This document shows, in pieces, positions 34,076 through 44,000 of a stretch of 64,000 nt of DNA (position 1 is the first letter of the stretch; each line of letters starts with the position of its first letter). The notes beneath the pieces are model-generated. The model saw nothing but the letters and a program-made list of their open reading frames with translations, had not been told where the DNA came from and did no database searches. The position numbers and the translations under genes are program-made. The DNA comes from a virus: IMG/VR virus record IMGVR_UViG_3300010391_000186, positions 1 through 64,000 of that record; one strand, written 5' to 3'.

Positions 34076-34963
34076 ATGCCACATATTGATTTCTGTTTAG
34101 AGATTGCAGAAGCAATCACATCAAAACATAATCAGCACGCAACATTAATGATCTGGGCACCTACAGGAAAAGGAAAATCATGGGCAGGTGGATCTATAGG
34201 AGAACGTGTTGCTCAACTTGTAGCTGAAATTAAGGGTGGCGATCAAGAAGATTATTTCACACCAGAAAACATTGCAGTCATAACTCAAAATGAAGTTCTT
34301 CGTGTCATGTCCACAAGAATGGATAAGAAGTTTGTAATAATTGGATTCGACGATATAGGACTTGCATGGAACTCTCGTGACTTCATGTCTGAATTCAACA
34401 AGTGTATGAACGACATAGCGCAAACAATACGCACTCGCAATCTATTCGCATACTTCACACTTCCTGATCCAATGCTCATTGATAAAGTTCCTCGTGATCT
34501 AATCAAATACGTTATGAAGATTGAAAGTTCTAATTTTGACTTGGGATATGTAGTTGCAAAAATCCAAGAACCAATGAAGAAAGTTCAGTGGGGAAAAAAG
34601 ATTTATCCATATTTGCTTGATGAAGATGGACAAAGAATTGTTCGTCATGTTATTTTCCGTCCTTCTCAAAAATGGGTGGAAAACTACGAACCTCGAAGAC
34701 AAGAAATAGAACGTGTCAATACAAATGTTACAGTTGAAACAATGCAGCATATCGTAGACGATGAACAAACACCACAAGAACCACACGCTTCAAAACGTTC
34801 TGTCTTATCTAGAGCAGTAAAAATAGACTACAACAGCGGTGAAGGACTTTCAATGGATAAGCTTGCAGAAAAATATGGAGTAGCAAAATCCACTATACAT
34901 CAAGCACTTCTATTCCAAGATCCAAAATCAGTTCCAAACACAACAGAACCAAAGAAGATATAA
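34076..34963 (+). CDS. P-loop ATPase fused to HTH, packaging or DNA-handling type
   Basis: This is a 295-residue protein. The Walker A is APTGKGKS (28-35) and Walker B VIIGFDDIG (about 89-97), then a sensor region TRNLFAYFTLPDP. The core resembles the Zot/FtsK-HerA-like ATPases found near spindle-virus structural genes. The last 50 residues (SMDKLAEKYGVAKSTIHQALL) form an HTH, so ATPase and DNA binding are on one chain. It could move DNA into virions or act in gene control. Confidence 0.65.
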   Translation: MPHIDFCLEIAEAITSKHNQHATLMIWAPTGKGKSWAGGSIGERVAQLVAEIKGGDQEDYFTPENIAVITQNEVLRVMSTRMDKKFVIIGFDDIGLAWNSRDFMSEFNKCMNDIAQTIRTRNLFAYFTLPDPMLIDKVPRDLIKYVMKIESSNFDLGYVVAKIQEPMKKVQWGKKIYPYLLDEDGQRIVRHVIFRPSQKWVENYEPRRQEIERVNTNVTVETMQHIVDDEQTPQEPHASKRSVLSRAVKIDYNSGEGLSMDKLAEKYGVAKSTIHQALLFQDPKSVPNTTEPKKI

Positions 34964-35059
34964 ATCTTCTATTTCCTTTCTGCTATGATTACTTTCTAAA
35001 CAATATCTTCTTATACTATTGCACTAATAATATTATTAATAATTACTGAAGTGATATTA

Positions 35060-35218
35060 ATGAACAAAGGAAAAGTAAATCGGGGTAAAATAGAAAAGTC
35101 AAAATCAACAACTTTTCTTGATGTCCATAGTGGAAGAGTACATGTAACAACAGAACGAAATATGGAAGAAGAATTTGAGAAAGCAAGACAAATCTTTAAG
35201 AAGCACTATGGTTATTAA
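35060..35218 (+). CDS. Small basic protein, copy A of a duplicated pair
   Basis: This 52-residue protein has a core STTFLDVHSGRVHVTTER that is repeated with few changes in the protein at 36509 (STTFIDVHSRRVYVTTER). It overlaps the next gene by 11 bases. The basic N-terminus suggests DNA or RNA contact. Confidence 0.55.
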   Translation: MNKGKVNRGKIEKSKSTTFLDVHSGRVHVTTERNMEEEFEKARQIFKKHYGY

Positions 35219-35366
35219 AAAGAAAATCACAACGTTTAATCTAGATGAAGCTCTAATAAAAGAGTTCGATAATTTTTGCGCTGCAGAAGACAAAAGCCGC
35301 TCAAAAGTAGTGAATCGAATTCTTACAAATTTTGTCCAAGCAAAGAGGAACGCAAAGAAAAGATAG
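35208..35366 (+). CDS. Ribbon-helix-helix regulator
   Basis: This is a 52-residue protein. KITTFNLDEALIKEFDNFC followed by SRSKVVNRILTNFVQ is a clear ribbon-helix-helix fold of the CopG/Arc type, which binds operators as dimers. I chose the ATG at 35208 that places the ribbon at the N-terminus. It probably controls the virion operon or the nearby integrase promoter. Confidence 0.8.
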   Translation: MVIKKKITTFNLDEALIKEFDNFCAAEDKSRSKVVNRILTNFVQAKRNAKKR

Positions 35367-35376
35367 GAAAGATAAT

Positions 35377-35505
35377 ATGCCAAAAAATAAAAAGAAACAG
35401 GGGGTAAGTCATAAAACAAATTCATTTATTGATGAATGGATTGAAGCGACTTATGGAAAAGAATACTTTGAAAAATCCAGTGGTGGAAGACACAGGCCGA
35501 GGTAA
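35377..35505 (+). CDS. Small basic protein
   Basis: This 42-residue protein has a Lys-rich opening (MPKNKKKQG) and a GGRHRPR end. It is one of about ten very small basic proteins in a row that may be nucleoid or capsid-core proteins. Confidence 0.45.
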   Translation: MPKNKKKQGVSHKTNSFIDEWIEATYGKEYFEKSSGGRHRPR

Positions 35506-35509
35506 AACT

Positions 35510-35725
35510 ATGGCAAAAGTAATAAACCGAAGAAGAAAAAACAACGTTGGATTACAGCTATTCGGCGATGAATATGAATTCTTAACACCTGGACAGAAAG
35601 CAGTTGTCAATAAGAATCTTAAATCAACTTCTCAGCAACTCGGATCTATAGAAAGTTCGATGTTTGAAAAAGAACAAGTCAAGAATCAGAAAATCTTGGA
35701 TAGAGCAATGGGTACAAGGAGATAA
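35510..35725 (+). CDS. Small basic helical protein
   Basis: This 71-residue protein has a basic opening (RRRKNN) and helical rest, and it contains SIESSMFEKEQ, an S-M-F segment. The start at 35510 fits the spacing after the previous stop. Function unknown. Confidence 0.5.
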   Translation: MAKVINRRRKNNVGLQLFGDEYEFLTPGQKAVVNKNLKSTSQQLGSIESSMFEKEQVKNQKILDRAMGTRR

Positions 35726-35728
35726 AAT

Positions 35729-35902
35729 ATGCCAAGAAAACACTCTTTTAGAGTATATGAACCATCAGATTTTCCTGGTGGAATAGAACTTGGAACTTTT
35801 GACTTTGAACACACTGCAAGAGTATTCCAAGATGAATTTGAAAGGAAACACAGTTCTACTATGACTGGAAGAACAAGAATAATGAAAGTTAAAAGAACAT
35901 AA
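35729..35902 (+). CDS. Small basic protein
   Basis: This is a 57-residue protein. RVYEPSDFPGGIELGTFDFEH is polar and probably beta, and the end is basic. It overlaps nothing but follows within four bases of the previous stop. Confidence 0.45.
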   Translation: MPRKHSFRVYEPSDFPGGIELGTFDFEHTARVFQDEFERKHSSTMTGRTRIMKVKRT

Positions 35903-35904
35903 TC

Positions 35905-36141
35905 ATGCCTTATAGTTCCAAAGCAAAATATATCCATGATAGACAGCAACCACCTTCCAGATTTGTGAAAGGAACCATCAGAACAATCCCTATATCACAT
36001 GCTAGAACACCAACCGGGCGAGAATACGAAAGAAACTTTCCGAAAGGAACGAAAGCTATAGTCGGAAAAGTAAAGCATCCTAAAGAAGGTCAGCGCAAGA
36101 ATCAAACTCAAAGCATATTAATACCAAAGAAAAGGAAGTGA
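35905..36141 (+). CDS. Small very basic protein
   Basis: This 78-residue protein is rich in Lys, Arg and His. It has no hydrophobic core of note and probably binds nucleic acid in the virion or cell. Confidence 0.5.
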   Translation: MPYSSKAKYIHDRQQPPSRFVKGTIRTIPISHARTPTGREYERNFPKGTKAIVGKVKHPKEGQRKNQTQSILIPKKRK

Positions 36142-36147
36142 AATAAA

Positions 36148-36306
36148 ATGGCAAAAAAGAATAAAATATTTACATCGACAGATAGTATGGCAGCAGCGAA
36201 AGCAAAAGCAAAAAGCGCCGGATATGCAATAAAAGGAAGTAGCACTGTTGCATTTGGAAATTCTGCTGGATATGTTGTTTACGGACAACCAAGAAAAAGA
36301 AGATAA
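36148..36306 (+). CDS. Small basic protein
   Basis: This 52-residue protein has a helix rich in Ala and Lys (SMAAAKAKAKSAG) followed by a short beta hairpin (AGYVVYGQP) and ends RKRR. Its composition resembles nucleoid or capsid-core proteins. It also recalls the protein at 53538 (HSARVTASIG ... YQVWKK). Confidence 0.5.
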   Translation: MAKKNKIFTSTDSMAAAKAKAKSAGYAIKGSSTVAFGNSAGYVVYGQPRKRR

Positions 36307-36347
36307 TTATGTTTCCAGAAAGCAAAAACAAAAAGAGGTGAAGTAAA

Positions 36348-36509
36348 ATGTCTAAATATACATTATATGTTTATCCATCAAAAAATGCAAAAACCTCAAC
36401 TCAGATTATAAGAGATATAGAAAGTAAAAAAGAAGCAAATCGTTTAAAGAAACGATTTGGAAGTGTACCTACCGCACCTACTAGACACGCAAAAATAAGG
36501 AAGTGTTGA
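36348..36509 (+). CDS. Small basic protein
   Basis: This 53-residue protein has a basic helix (SKKEANRLKKRFG). It follows AGAGGTGAAG. Its stop overlaps the next ATG by one base. Confidence 0.5.
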   Translation: MSKYTLYVYPSKNAKTSTQIIRDIESKKEANRLKKRFGSVPTAPTRHAKIRKC

Positions 36510-36655
36510 TGAATAAAAGATCTGGAGTAAGACGCAGTAGAATCGAAAAATTAAATTCAACAACGTTTATAGACGTTCATAGTCGTAGAGTCTATGTAAC
36601 TACAGAAAGGAAAGTGCTTACAGAACATCTTAAAATAATAAAAGATTATCTATAG
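36509..36655 (+). CDS. Small basic protein, copy B of a duplicated pair
   Basis: This is a 48-residue protein. The core NSTTFIDVHSRRVYVTTER matches the protein at 35060 nearly residue for residue. The two copies flank the run of small basic genes, so this block probably grew by duplication. Confidence 0.55.
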   Translation: MNKRSGVRRSRIEKLNSTTFIDVHSRRVYVTTERKVLTEHLKIIKDYL

Positions 36656-36662
36656 GATAAAT

Positions 36663-36794
36663 ATGCCAAAATCAAATCTTGATAAAATCTTAGACGGTAT
36701 AAAAAATAGAACTGCAGAAGACATAAAAAGAATAGAAAAAGCATCACATGAAAAGCAGGAATATTTAATGAAAAGCAGACCATTTCTACAATAG
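36663..36794 (+). CDS. Small helical protein
   Basis: This 43-residue protein is helical with a coiled-coil look (LDGIKNRTAEDIKRIEKA). It precedes the large surface protein gene by eight bases. Confidence 0.45.
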   Translation: MPKSNLDKILDGIKNRTAEDIKRIEKASHEKQEYLMKSRPFLQ

Positions 36795-36802
36795 GACAAA
36801 AC

Positions 36803-39745
36803 ATGAATTCAAAAATAGTTCTTTTAATTCTTGCAGTAGTTGCAGCCATTTCATTAACATATCCAGTAGATGCTTTTGAAGAAACATTCCAGTGGTATCC
36901 GGATGGTGTTTTTACAAGTAATTGGGTTGGTGGTGGATCTATAATAGATGCTGGAACATACAATCGTCAGCATTCACAATCTGCTAGTATTGGTGGTGCG
37001 CCGTATTCTAGTTCTAATTATGTACAAAGTAAATACGTTTTTGATTCAAATTATATTGCTTTCAAAATGGTTACTTGTTCTGGCAGTGCATCGACAGGAA
37101 ACGATGCTGCTTATGGACAGGTTATATTATATGATACCGATGGTGTTGCAATACTAACTTATACCATTTGCAGTCGCAGCACTGCAACAGCAAATTCAAA
37201 TTTTGAATTTCTAAGAGATATTGGCACAAGTCAAGTCCAGCTAAAAATAAATAGTGTTTCTCAGGGAAACGTAGGCACTTCTTCAAAAAACATTGGTTAT
37301 ATAAAATTTTATACTTATGCTTATATGTACTGGGTAACTTCAAGTGCTTCTGTTACACTAACAGTAGATGATATTACCACAACAGGATATATCTCAGGAA
37401 TAGGTGTAGAAACACCATATCATTCACAAAATGAACTGAATCTAAAACCAATGTCTTCTTCATTTTTAATGAAAACAATACCACAAGCAGATTTTGATAG
37501 TTCATATTTTGATATAATATGGCAAAAAGCAGCATCAAATGGAACACTTCAAACATTATATTCAACAAGAGTGAAAAATGTAAGTGAATCTGTATATTCT
37601 GGAGTCAAATATTTAAATAGATACAACAATTTAACTGCCAACGATACTAATTACGGATTATATTTTGAACGATTAACAAAAAATGATGTGATTCAATCTT
37701 CTGACTATTTCTTCTTAGTTCCAGCAGGAACAACGAATACAATAACATCAGATGCAACTGCAACCATCGGACAACAAGAAATTATTTCCTATTCAATAGG
37801 AGCACCTGATTTTGCTGGAAGTTCTTATACAATAAACGTATATTCATATAATGCATTGGTTGTATCATTACCTATAGCAACAGGAGCAGCAACCGGAACA
37901 GTCACTTGGGATACAGCAGGTAATTCAGCAGGATTATATTTCATAACACTATCTAAAACAACTTCTGGAATTCAAACAGATCTTGCTTATACTATAACCA
38001 CACTTGTTTCAACATTATTGATAAGAGGAACTGTGTATGATGCTGTAAATGCAACACCTTTATCTGGAGTAAACATAAACTTTTCACAAGGTACAACATG
38101 GTATAATACCACTTCAAATGGAAACGGAAGCTACAATCTTTCTGGATTAACAGTAGCACTTCTTACACGAATAAACGCTTCAAAATCTACGTGGATGCAT
38201 AACAATTATTCTTTTACTCCTCTAGCTCCACAAATGTACACAATAAATCTATATTTAATTTCTACAGGTTTCAACTGTTCTATAGCAGCAGGTGGTGGAA
38301 ATTCAACAAACACTTGTATAAACGGGATGGTAGAAAACAATCCTTATCATCAAGCAGTTGGCGGAGCAGCGGTTTTTCTTGGAAATGGTTCTTATTTCGC
38401 AAACACTACTTCAAACACCACAACCGGATATTATCAATTCTTGAATCTTTCTGATGATAACCTGACTTATGTTGTTAATGCAACCAAGTCTGGATTTATG
38501 AATTCTCAAGATTACAATGTAACTACAATAAATCAAACAGACGTTCAGCAAATCATATTAATGAGTGAAATTTACACATTAACGATTCAAGCTCAGGATG
38601 CTTCAAATACAAACACCCTTCTAGATTTTCTGTTATTATTCAATCTAGCAAACTATAATACTACTGTTGGACAGATAACGATTTCAAATTTAGTTTATGG
38701 TCAATATCCAGCTATTGTATCTGCCACAGATTATATTTCATCTTCACAAACAATTCTTATGGATTCAACAAAAACAGTAACTTTTCTTCTAACACCAATA
38801 TCAGCAGCGCAAGCAAGCACAATATTCAAAACACTACCACACGATGTTGCTTTTATAGTTCAAGATCTTGCATTTAATAAAAAATCAGGGGTGTCTGTAA
38901 CTGCTCAAGGATATAATACAACAGTTGGTTCTTGGACTTGGTTAGCAGATCTGATCGGAATAGACTTTGATTTAATTCCAATAAATAACATGAGTATGAT
39001 TGGAATAACAGGAACAGACGGTTCTATTGACTTCAAGATGGATGGAAGCATTTACTACATTCTAACATTTTCTGGAGGAAATATATCTAATACAACCTGG
39101 AGAGGATATCCAACAAAATATGAATACTATATTATAGTGCCAACCACCCTTTATGGAACATTCACGAACAACGTAGATCAATTTTCCACAATGATCACAA
39201 CTGTTTCATCAAAGACAATAAATTCAACACACGCTTACATTAATGCAAGCCATAATGACAGTATGAATCAAACTTCTAGCATAATTATCTATCTTAACAA
39301 ATCTATTGTCGGTGATCCAAACAATCAGACAAATCTACAAATTAAAAACGGCGGAACAAACGCAACATATAACGCATCATTCATAGTTAGTCCTTATGCA
39401 GGCAATGATTATATCATAAATTTCAACATGATACATTCTTCAGGAACAGTTATTCGTTCTTATGGAGTATCATTTCCACAAACAGCAATATTATCCTATT
39501 TCAATCCAATTTCAATCTTAATGCTTTTAATTGGATTAATAATATTCTTTTCGGGAATATTTGGGCAAACAAGTACCGAACAAGGAGCAGGAATCATAGT
39601 AGGTCTCGTCTGGTTATTATCTGGAATGGGTCTATATGTAAATTTAAATCTAGGTGTATCATTCTATCTTGGATTGACACTTGCAACAGTTATCGCAATA
39701 CTAATGAATATGAATGCTAGAGCAAGAAAAGAGGGAATGTCATGA
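36803..39745 (+). CDS. Large secreted/membrane-anchored surface protein (spike or adhesin)
   Basis: This is a 980-residue protein. An N-terminal signal (ILAVVAAISLTYPVDAF) starts it. About 200 residues of beta-sandwich follow, then Ig-like segments, two or three carboxypeptidase-regulatory-type repeats (RGTVYDAVNATPLSGV; MVENNPYHQAVGGAAV) and many N-x-S/T sites. Three transmembrane helices close it (about 895-975). It is very probably on the virion or infected-cell surface and may bind the host. It is Thr/Ser/Asn-rich. No enzyme motif is visible. Confidence 0.75.
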   Translation: MNSKIVLLILAVVAAISLTYPVDAFEETFQWYPDGVFTSNWVGGGSIIDAGTYNRQHSQSASIGGAPYSSSNYVQSKYVFDSNYIAFKMVTCSGSASTGNDAAYGQVILYDTDGVAILTYTICSRSTATANSNFEFLRDIGTSQVQLKINSVSQGNVGTSSKNIGYIKFYTYAYMYWVTSSASVTLTVDDITTTGYISGIGVETPYHSQNELNLKPMSSSFLMKTIPQADFDSSYFDIIWQKAASNGTLQTLYSTRVKNVSESVYSGVKYLNRYNNLTANDTNYGLYFERLTKNDVIQSSDYFFLVPAGTTNTITSDATATIGQQEIISYSIGAPDFAGSSYTINVYSYNALVVSLPIATGAATGTVTWDTAGNSAGLYFITLSKTTSGIQTDLAYTITTLVSTLLIRGTVYDAVNATPLSGVNINFSQGTTWYNTTSNGNGSYNLSGLTVALLTRINASKSTWMHNNYSFTPLAPQMYTINLYLISTGFNCSIAAGGGNSTNTCINGMVENNPYHQAVGGAAVFLGNGSYFANTTSNTTTGYYQFLNLSDDNLTYVVNATKSGFMNSQDYNVTTINQTDVQQIILMSEIYTLTIQAQDASNTNTLLDFLLLFNLANYNTTVGQITISNLVYGQYPAIVSATDYISSSQTILMDSTKTVTFLLTPISAAQASTIFKTLPHDVAFIVQDLAFNKKSGVSVTAQGYNTTVGSWTWLADLIGIDFDLIPINNMSMIGITGTDGSIDFKMDGSIYYILTFSGGNISNTTWRGYPTKYEYYIIVPTTLYGTFTNNVDQFSTMITTVSSKTINSTHAYINASHNDSMNQTSSIIIYLNKSIVGDPNNQTNLQIKNGGTNATYNASFIVSPYAGNDYIINFNMIHSSGTVIRSYGVSFPQTAILSYFNPISILMLLIGLIIFFSGIFGQTSTEQGAGIIVGLVWLLSGMGLYVNLNLGVSFYLGLTLATVIAILMNMNARARKEGMS

Positions 39746-39945
39746 AGAAATCAAAAACACATATGTTAATAAAAATAGAACCAGCAAAAGATTCTAGAGA
39801 ACGTATAGAGTTCCTTACAAAATTTCCTCATACATACTGCAACGAACTAGCTAATAATATGAGAACAGTTAATAAATTATCTGATGCAACGTGTAAAAAT
39901 TGTATAAAGTCTTTCAAACATATAAGTAGGTTGCATCATGGATAA
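39742..39945 (+). CDS. Small basic protein
   Basis: This 67-residue protein has three cysteines (HTYCNELA, ATCKNC) and is basic. It overlaps the surface protein gene by four bases. Confidence 0.5.
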   Translation: MKKSKTHMLIKIEPAKDSRERIEFLTKFPHTYCNELANNMRTVNKLSDATCKNCIKSFKHISRLHHG

Positions 39946-40024
39946 ACAACTTAAAAAAATAGAAGAAGCAGCAAAAGAATCTACACATAAAGCTATAGAA
40001 GAATTTGATAGAATGGATTCCTAG
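39938..40024 (+). CDS. Very small helical protein
   Basis: This 28-residue amphipathic helix is rich in Glu, Lys and Ala. It overlaps the preceding gene by eight bases. It may be real, given the dense packing, but is short. Confidence 0.35.
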   Translation: MDKQLKKIEEAAKESTHKAIEEFDRMDS

Positions 40025-40094
40025 AGTATTTGGTGAAAAAAGACATACTGAAACTTTCCGTGTGAAAAGAAGAAGTAAAAAATATAATTGGTGA
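40005..40094 (+). CDS. Possible very small basic protein with TTG start
   Basis: A 29-residue frame from a TTG, with an end rich in Arg and Lys (RVKRRSKKYNW), fills the gap before 40098. No clear ribosome site is seen. Weak. Confidence 0.25.
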   Translation: MIEWIPRVFGEKRHTETFRVKRRSKKYNW

Positions 40095-40097
40095 ACC

Positions 40098-40217
40098 ATG
40101 ACAAGTAAATACGCAAAAGAATTCTGGACTGCTATGAGATTACAAAAGAAAATTGAGGAAGAAAAGACAGAAGAAATGTTCAAAGAAATAAAAGCTTCAA
40201 AGAAGTTGATGAAGTGA
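40098..40217 (+). CDS. Small helical protein
   Basis: This 39-residue charged helix (coiled-coil-like) lies seven bases before the next gene. Function unknown. Confidence 0.45.
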   Translation: MTSKYAKEFWTAMRLQKKIEEEKTEEMFKEIKASKKLMK

Positions 40218-40223
40218 GAATAA

Positions 40224-40439
40224 ATGATAATAGAAAAAGATCATATTAAATATGAAATAACAGAAAAGACACTGAAAAGACGTGTTGCCAAGAATACATC
40301 TGGTTTTGGTATATCTCAAAAACAAGAAAATTATTTTGTAGTTAAAAGTTTAAAGACGCTTGGAACAATAGAAATGCCACAATCACAATTTGAAGGTATT
40401 TTTAAAAATGAACTTAAAAAACAAAAAGTAATCAAGTAA
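40224..40439 (+). CDS. Small basic protein
   Basis: This 71-residue basic protein has alternating strands. It is the last gene before a TATA-containing gap at 40440-40500. No family is recognised. Confidence 0.5.
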   Translation: MIIEKDHIKYEITEKTLKRRVAKNTSGFGISQKQENYFVVKSLKTLGTIEMPQSQFEGIFKNELKKQKVIK

Positions 40440-40443
40440 ACGA

Positions 40444-40456
40444 TATTTTATATACT
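40444..40456 (+). promoter_or_regulatory. TATA box in the virion module
   Basis: TTTTATATACTTT lies about 45-57 bases before the ATG at 40501. No AGTCTTAAAC element precedes it, so it differs from the early-type promoters. It probably drives the membrane-protein and polyvalent-protein block. Confidence 0.5.
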
Positions 40457-40500
40457 TTAAAATTAATAAAGTTATTAATCAAAAACATAGGAATAGCAGT

Positions 40501-40794
40501 ATGAAATATATCCAAAAGTTTCTTAATTCAGATTCAGCAGTTTCGTTTGGGCTTCTTGCTCTAGCTGCGTTTTTAATTGGAGCGACTGCAATCTGGATAG
40601 AATTCTCCCCAATATTCAACATGTTCTTTGCTGCATACAACGTAAATATCGCAGCAGGAGAAGTAACACTTCAGAATCAAAAAGCTATGGAATTCCATCA
40701 AAATATGATCAGTATTGGAGCTGTAATTGCCCTTCTTATTGGAGCAGTAGCTTGGGGATATGTAAGAGCATTAGAAAAGAGAAACGATCTATGA
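40501..40794 (+). CDS. Membrane protein, two helices
   Basis: This 97-residue protein has spans at about 14-37 and 69-88, with a short polar linker between. Its stop overlaps the next ATG by four bases. Probably a virion membrane or assembly protein. Confidence 0.55.
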   Translation: MKYIQKFLNSDSAVSFGLLALAAFLIGATAIWIEFSPIFNMFFAAYNVNIAAGEVTLQNQKAMEFHQNMISIGAVIALLIGAVAWGYVRALEKRNDL

Positions 40795-41093
40795 GTTCAA
40801 TAGAATCATTATTCAAGAGTTTTATAATAATGTTGGTCTGCTTATTCTCAAGTGTAATGATTACGCAATTCATATTAATGCCCGCTGAACTTGTTAGAAC
40901 AGAACTTGTAAAAACAGGAATAGCAGATGCACCACCAGAATGGGGAGGAATGGGTATATCTGATTTCACTTTAAGTCTTGGATACTTCTTAACATACTTC
41001 TTAGACTTCTTTGCAGTCGGACAATTTATTTGGACTGCGGTTCGTCGCCAGAAATACGATGTGTACGGCAATGTAATTTCAGAAGGTGACTAA
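40791..41093 (+). CDS. Membrane protein, two helices
   Basis: This 100-residue protein has spans at about 8-29 and 61-82. The ATG at 40791 overlaps the upstream stop. With the preceding gene it looks like a pair of virion membrane proteins. Function unknown. Confidence 0.55.
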   Translation: MSSIESLFKSFIIMLVCLFSSVMITQFILMPAELVRTELVKTGIADAPPEWGGMGISDFTLSLGYFLTYFLDFFAVGQFIWTAVRRQKYDVYGNVISEGD

Positions 41094-41095
41094 TC

Positions 41096-44000
41096 TTGGG
41101 ATTATTTGATTGGTTCTTTTCGGGTGGACAGCAAACTTTTCAAAATATAATAACTCCTGTCGCACCACAAACAGGAACCATAGGAGCAGCAGTAGCGACG
41201 GCACAGCAAGCAACAAGACCACAAACAGCTACTCAACAATCTGTTGCACCTGCACCAACCCTATCAGTTCCTCTCCCAGAACAAATCCGTTTGATGACAA
41301 CACAAGAAGCAGTATCTCCATTTTCTGGAATATCATCTTTCTTAAAAGATTCTGCTGAAAATGTATCCTCTCAATTATCTGGAATTCTTAGACCCATAAT
41401 TGAAACTCCTCAAGTTCAAGCAGCAATAAAAGCAGTAACATCAACAGCAGCACCAGTGCAAACTCCTCAAACAGTAAGTGATATGTCACAATTTTCTAGA
41501 GATATTTATGGGGGAGCTTCAAGAATTGCAGCAGTTATCGGAACAGGAATGGGAATAGCTGACATTGGAGCAAGACGTATTGAAAGACAGCTTCCAGGAG
41601 GGCTATCAGAATTATATGGAGCAACATATGAACTAGGAAAAGGAATATTCTTGAGCGCACCAAGATTAACTGTTGATATGGCTGGAATGATTCCGGGCGG
41701 TGTTGAAACAATAGCAAAGAATATACCAATGTTACCAGCATTTGCAGCAGCAGGAGTCATATCTCAAGTATCAGGATTACAAGAAGGATTTTCTCAAAGA
41801 CCCATACAAACAATAGGAGAACTTATTGGAATGGGAGCAATGGGTGAAGCTGGAAAAGTTGTTCGTTTTGGACAAGTCAAAATACCAACCGCTGCGGGAG
41901 AAGTTCCAGTATGGAAAGGAGCATATTTAGATATTGGAGCAACACCACGTCCTATCGTAGGTTACGTTCCTGAATTTATTGCAAAACCTATCACAGAACC
42001 AATAGCAATAGGATTCCGTCCAGAAACATCTATTACTAAAGCAGTTGAAACAGCAAGAACAGCAAAAACAGTTTTCGGAACCCCTTCATCATTAGAAATC
42101 CCGCAAATAACAGATATAACAGCAGGATATTTCCCACGATCTGCACTTGAAACAGCTATTGTCGCAAGACCCGAAATACTCACAAAACTTGGAATGGAAC
42201 CAACAGCAGCAACAAAGATTTCTGTCGGAAGAGAACTTATTGGATTAACATCTGGACAAAAAACAGCGTTCCAACTTACAAGACCATATTCTTTCGAAAT
42301 ATTTGGAAAAGAAATAGTAACACCATTTAAAGTTCCAACACTCATAGCAGAAACAGAATCATTATCATCAGCGGGTGTATCAACAACACTACAATATTTA
42401 AAAACAGAGAAATTCAAACTAACTGATGTTCCAAAAGTTGGAGAATTAACAGCACTAGAAAGACTTACTGAAATAAATAAAGAAATACTAAAAGCGAAAA
42501 CACCTCTTGAAGGAGATTATTCTTTTAAATCCACAATGGAACTTGAAACATCTCCAGGAAAGAAAGTATCATATTATGATATTTTAGAGTCAGGAAAAAC
42601 AATAGGAACAACTCTTATAGAAGCTTCTGGAAAAGATGTTAAAATTGGAACGTTTGAATTATCACCAGAATTTCGTGGCAAAGGCATAGGAACTGGTCTA
42701 GCAGAAAAAATCTTAAAAGAATTTGAACTGTCTGGTATGGAAAAAGTCAGTCTTATACCAAAAGATGTAAGAGCAGCAAACTTCTGGCAAAAAATAGGAT
42801 TTGAATATTCTAGAGAAGTTACTGGAACAATGGAACTTAAATTACAAGGAAGAACAAAACTTCCAGAGTATTCAATTGAAGATCTATTAACTATTTCTAG
42901 ACCGGTTTTTGAAAGAATGGGTATCGATTTATCTAGAGGAAAACTAATAGAAGAAATAAGATACGCTGCTCCAGGAGAAATCCCAAAAGGTATATCAGAT
43001 CAAACTAGAATTTCAGAAGTATCCATACAAAGAGCAGCATTCTCCAAAACTGAAACACCACTTACATACGAAATATTACTGCAAAAAGGAGAACCTCTAA
43101 AACAAACAATAGAAACACTAGCTCACGAAATAAGTCACGCTGTACTAGAAAAAGGATTTGAAGAAAGTTCATTTGTAGCTGAACCAACAGCAATAAAAGG
43201 TTCTGGAATATTTTTAAGTGAATTCTCAAAATACTATGCAGCCGCAAAGATTAAACCACAAGCCGGTTTTGGATTAATAAACTTAATTCAAAAAGAATAT
43301 GCTCCATATGTTGTTGGAAAATATACATCAGAAATTCCTTATCGTCCAGCCATAAAATCAGAATACAGAACGCAGTATCCAACAGAAGTCAAACCATTAA
43401 TCGAAAAAGTTATGGGTAGCTTTTCTGCTCAAGCACAAATGATGCCAGAATTTAGAAGAGTTGCTGGTGATATTGATATCCATACTCGTGGTACAACAGA
43501 ACAAGCTGTTCAACTCGCAACAGGACTACAAGCAAAGCTAGCAGAAATCGGAATAGAATCTCGTGTATCTGGATCAACTGTAGAAACAAGAGGTATATCT
43601 AAAGAATGGGTTCACGCAGTACAATTCCTTCCAAAAGAAGAACTTTCTTATATTGGAACTGAAGGAGCAGGACTTAGATACGGTATCAAAGTAGAGCAAC
43701 CGCCCATGACTGTAGAAGGTATGCCAGTAATGAAATTGGGAGAACAAGCTACAAGAAAAATCACAGGAAGCTTAGAATTTAGAGAAGGAAAACTACAACC
43801 AGCAGAACATAGATTATTAAAAGATGTTCGTGATGCATATACAACAGCATTTACTCTTATTGAATCAAAATCAGCAAAAATTGGAATCCCTATACTAAAA
43901 GATATTGAAGTTGCTAGAGGAAGACAATTATTACAGCAGTGGAAAGAACTATATCCTGAAATTGATTGGATAAAAGTTGGTCAAGAACCAATAAAAATGG

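Noticed and set aside
36309-36341. Ten-residue frame before 36348
   Set aside because: Too short, and its last codons only form the ribosome site of the next gene.
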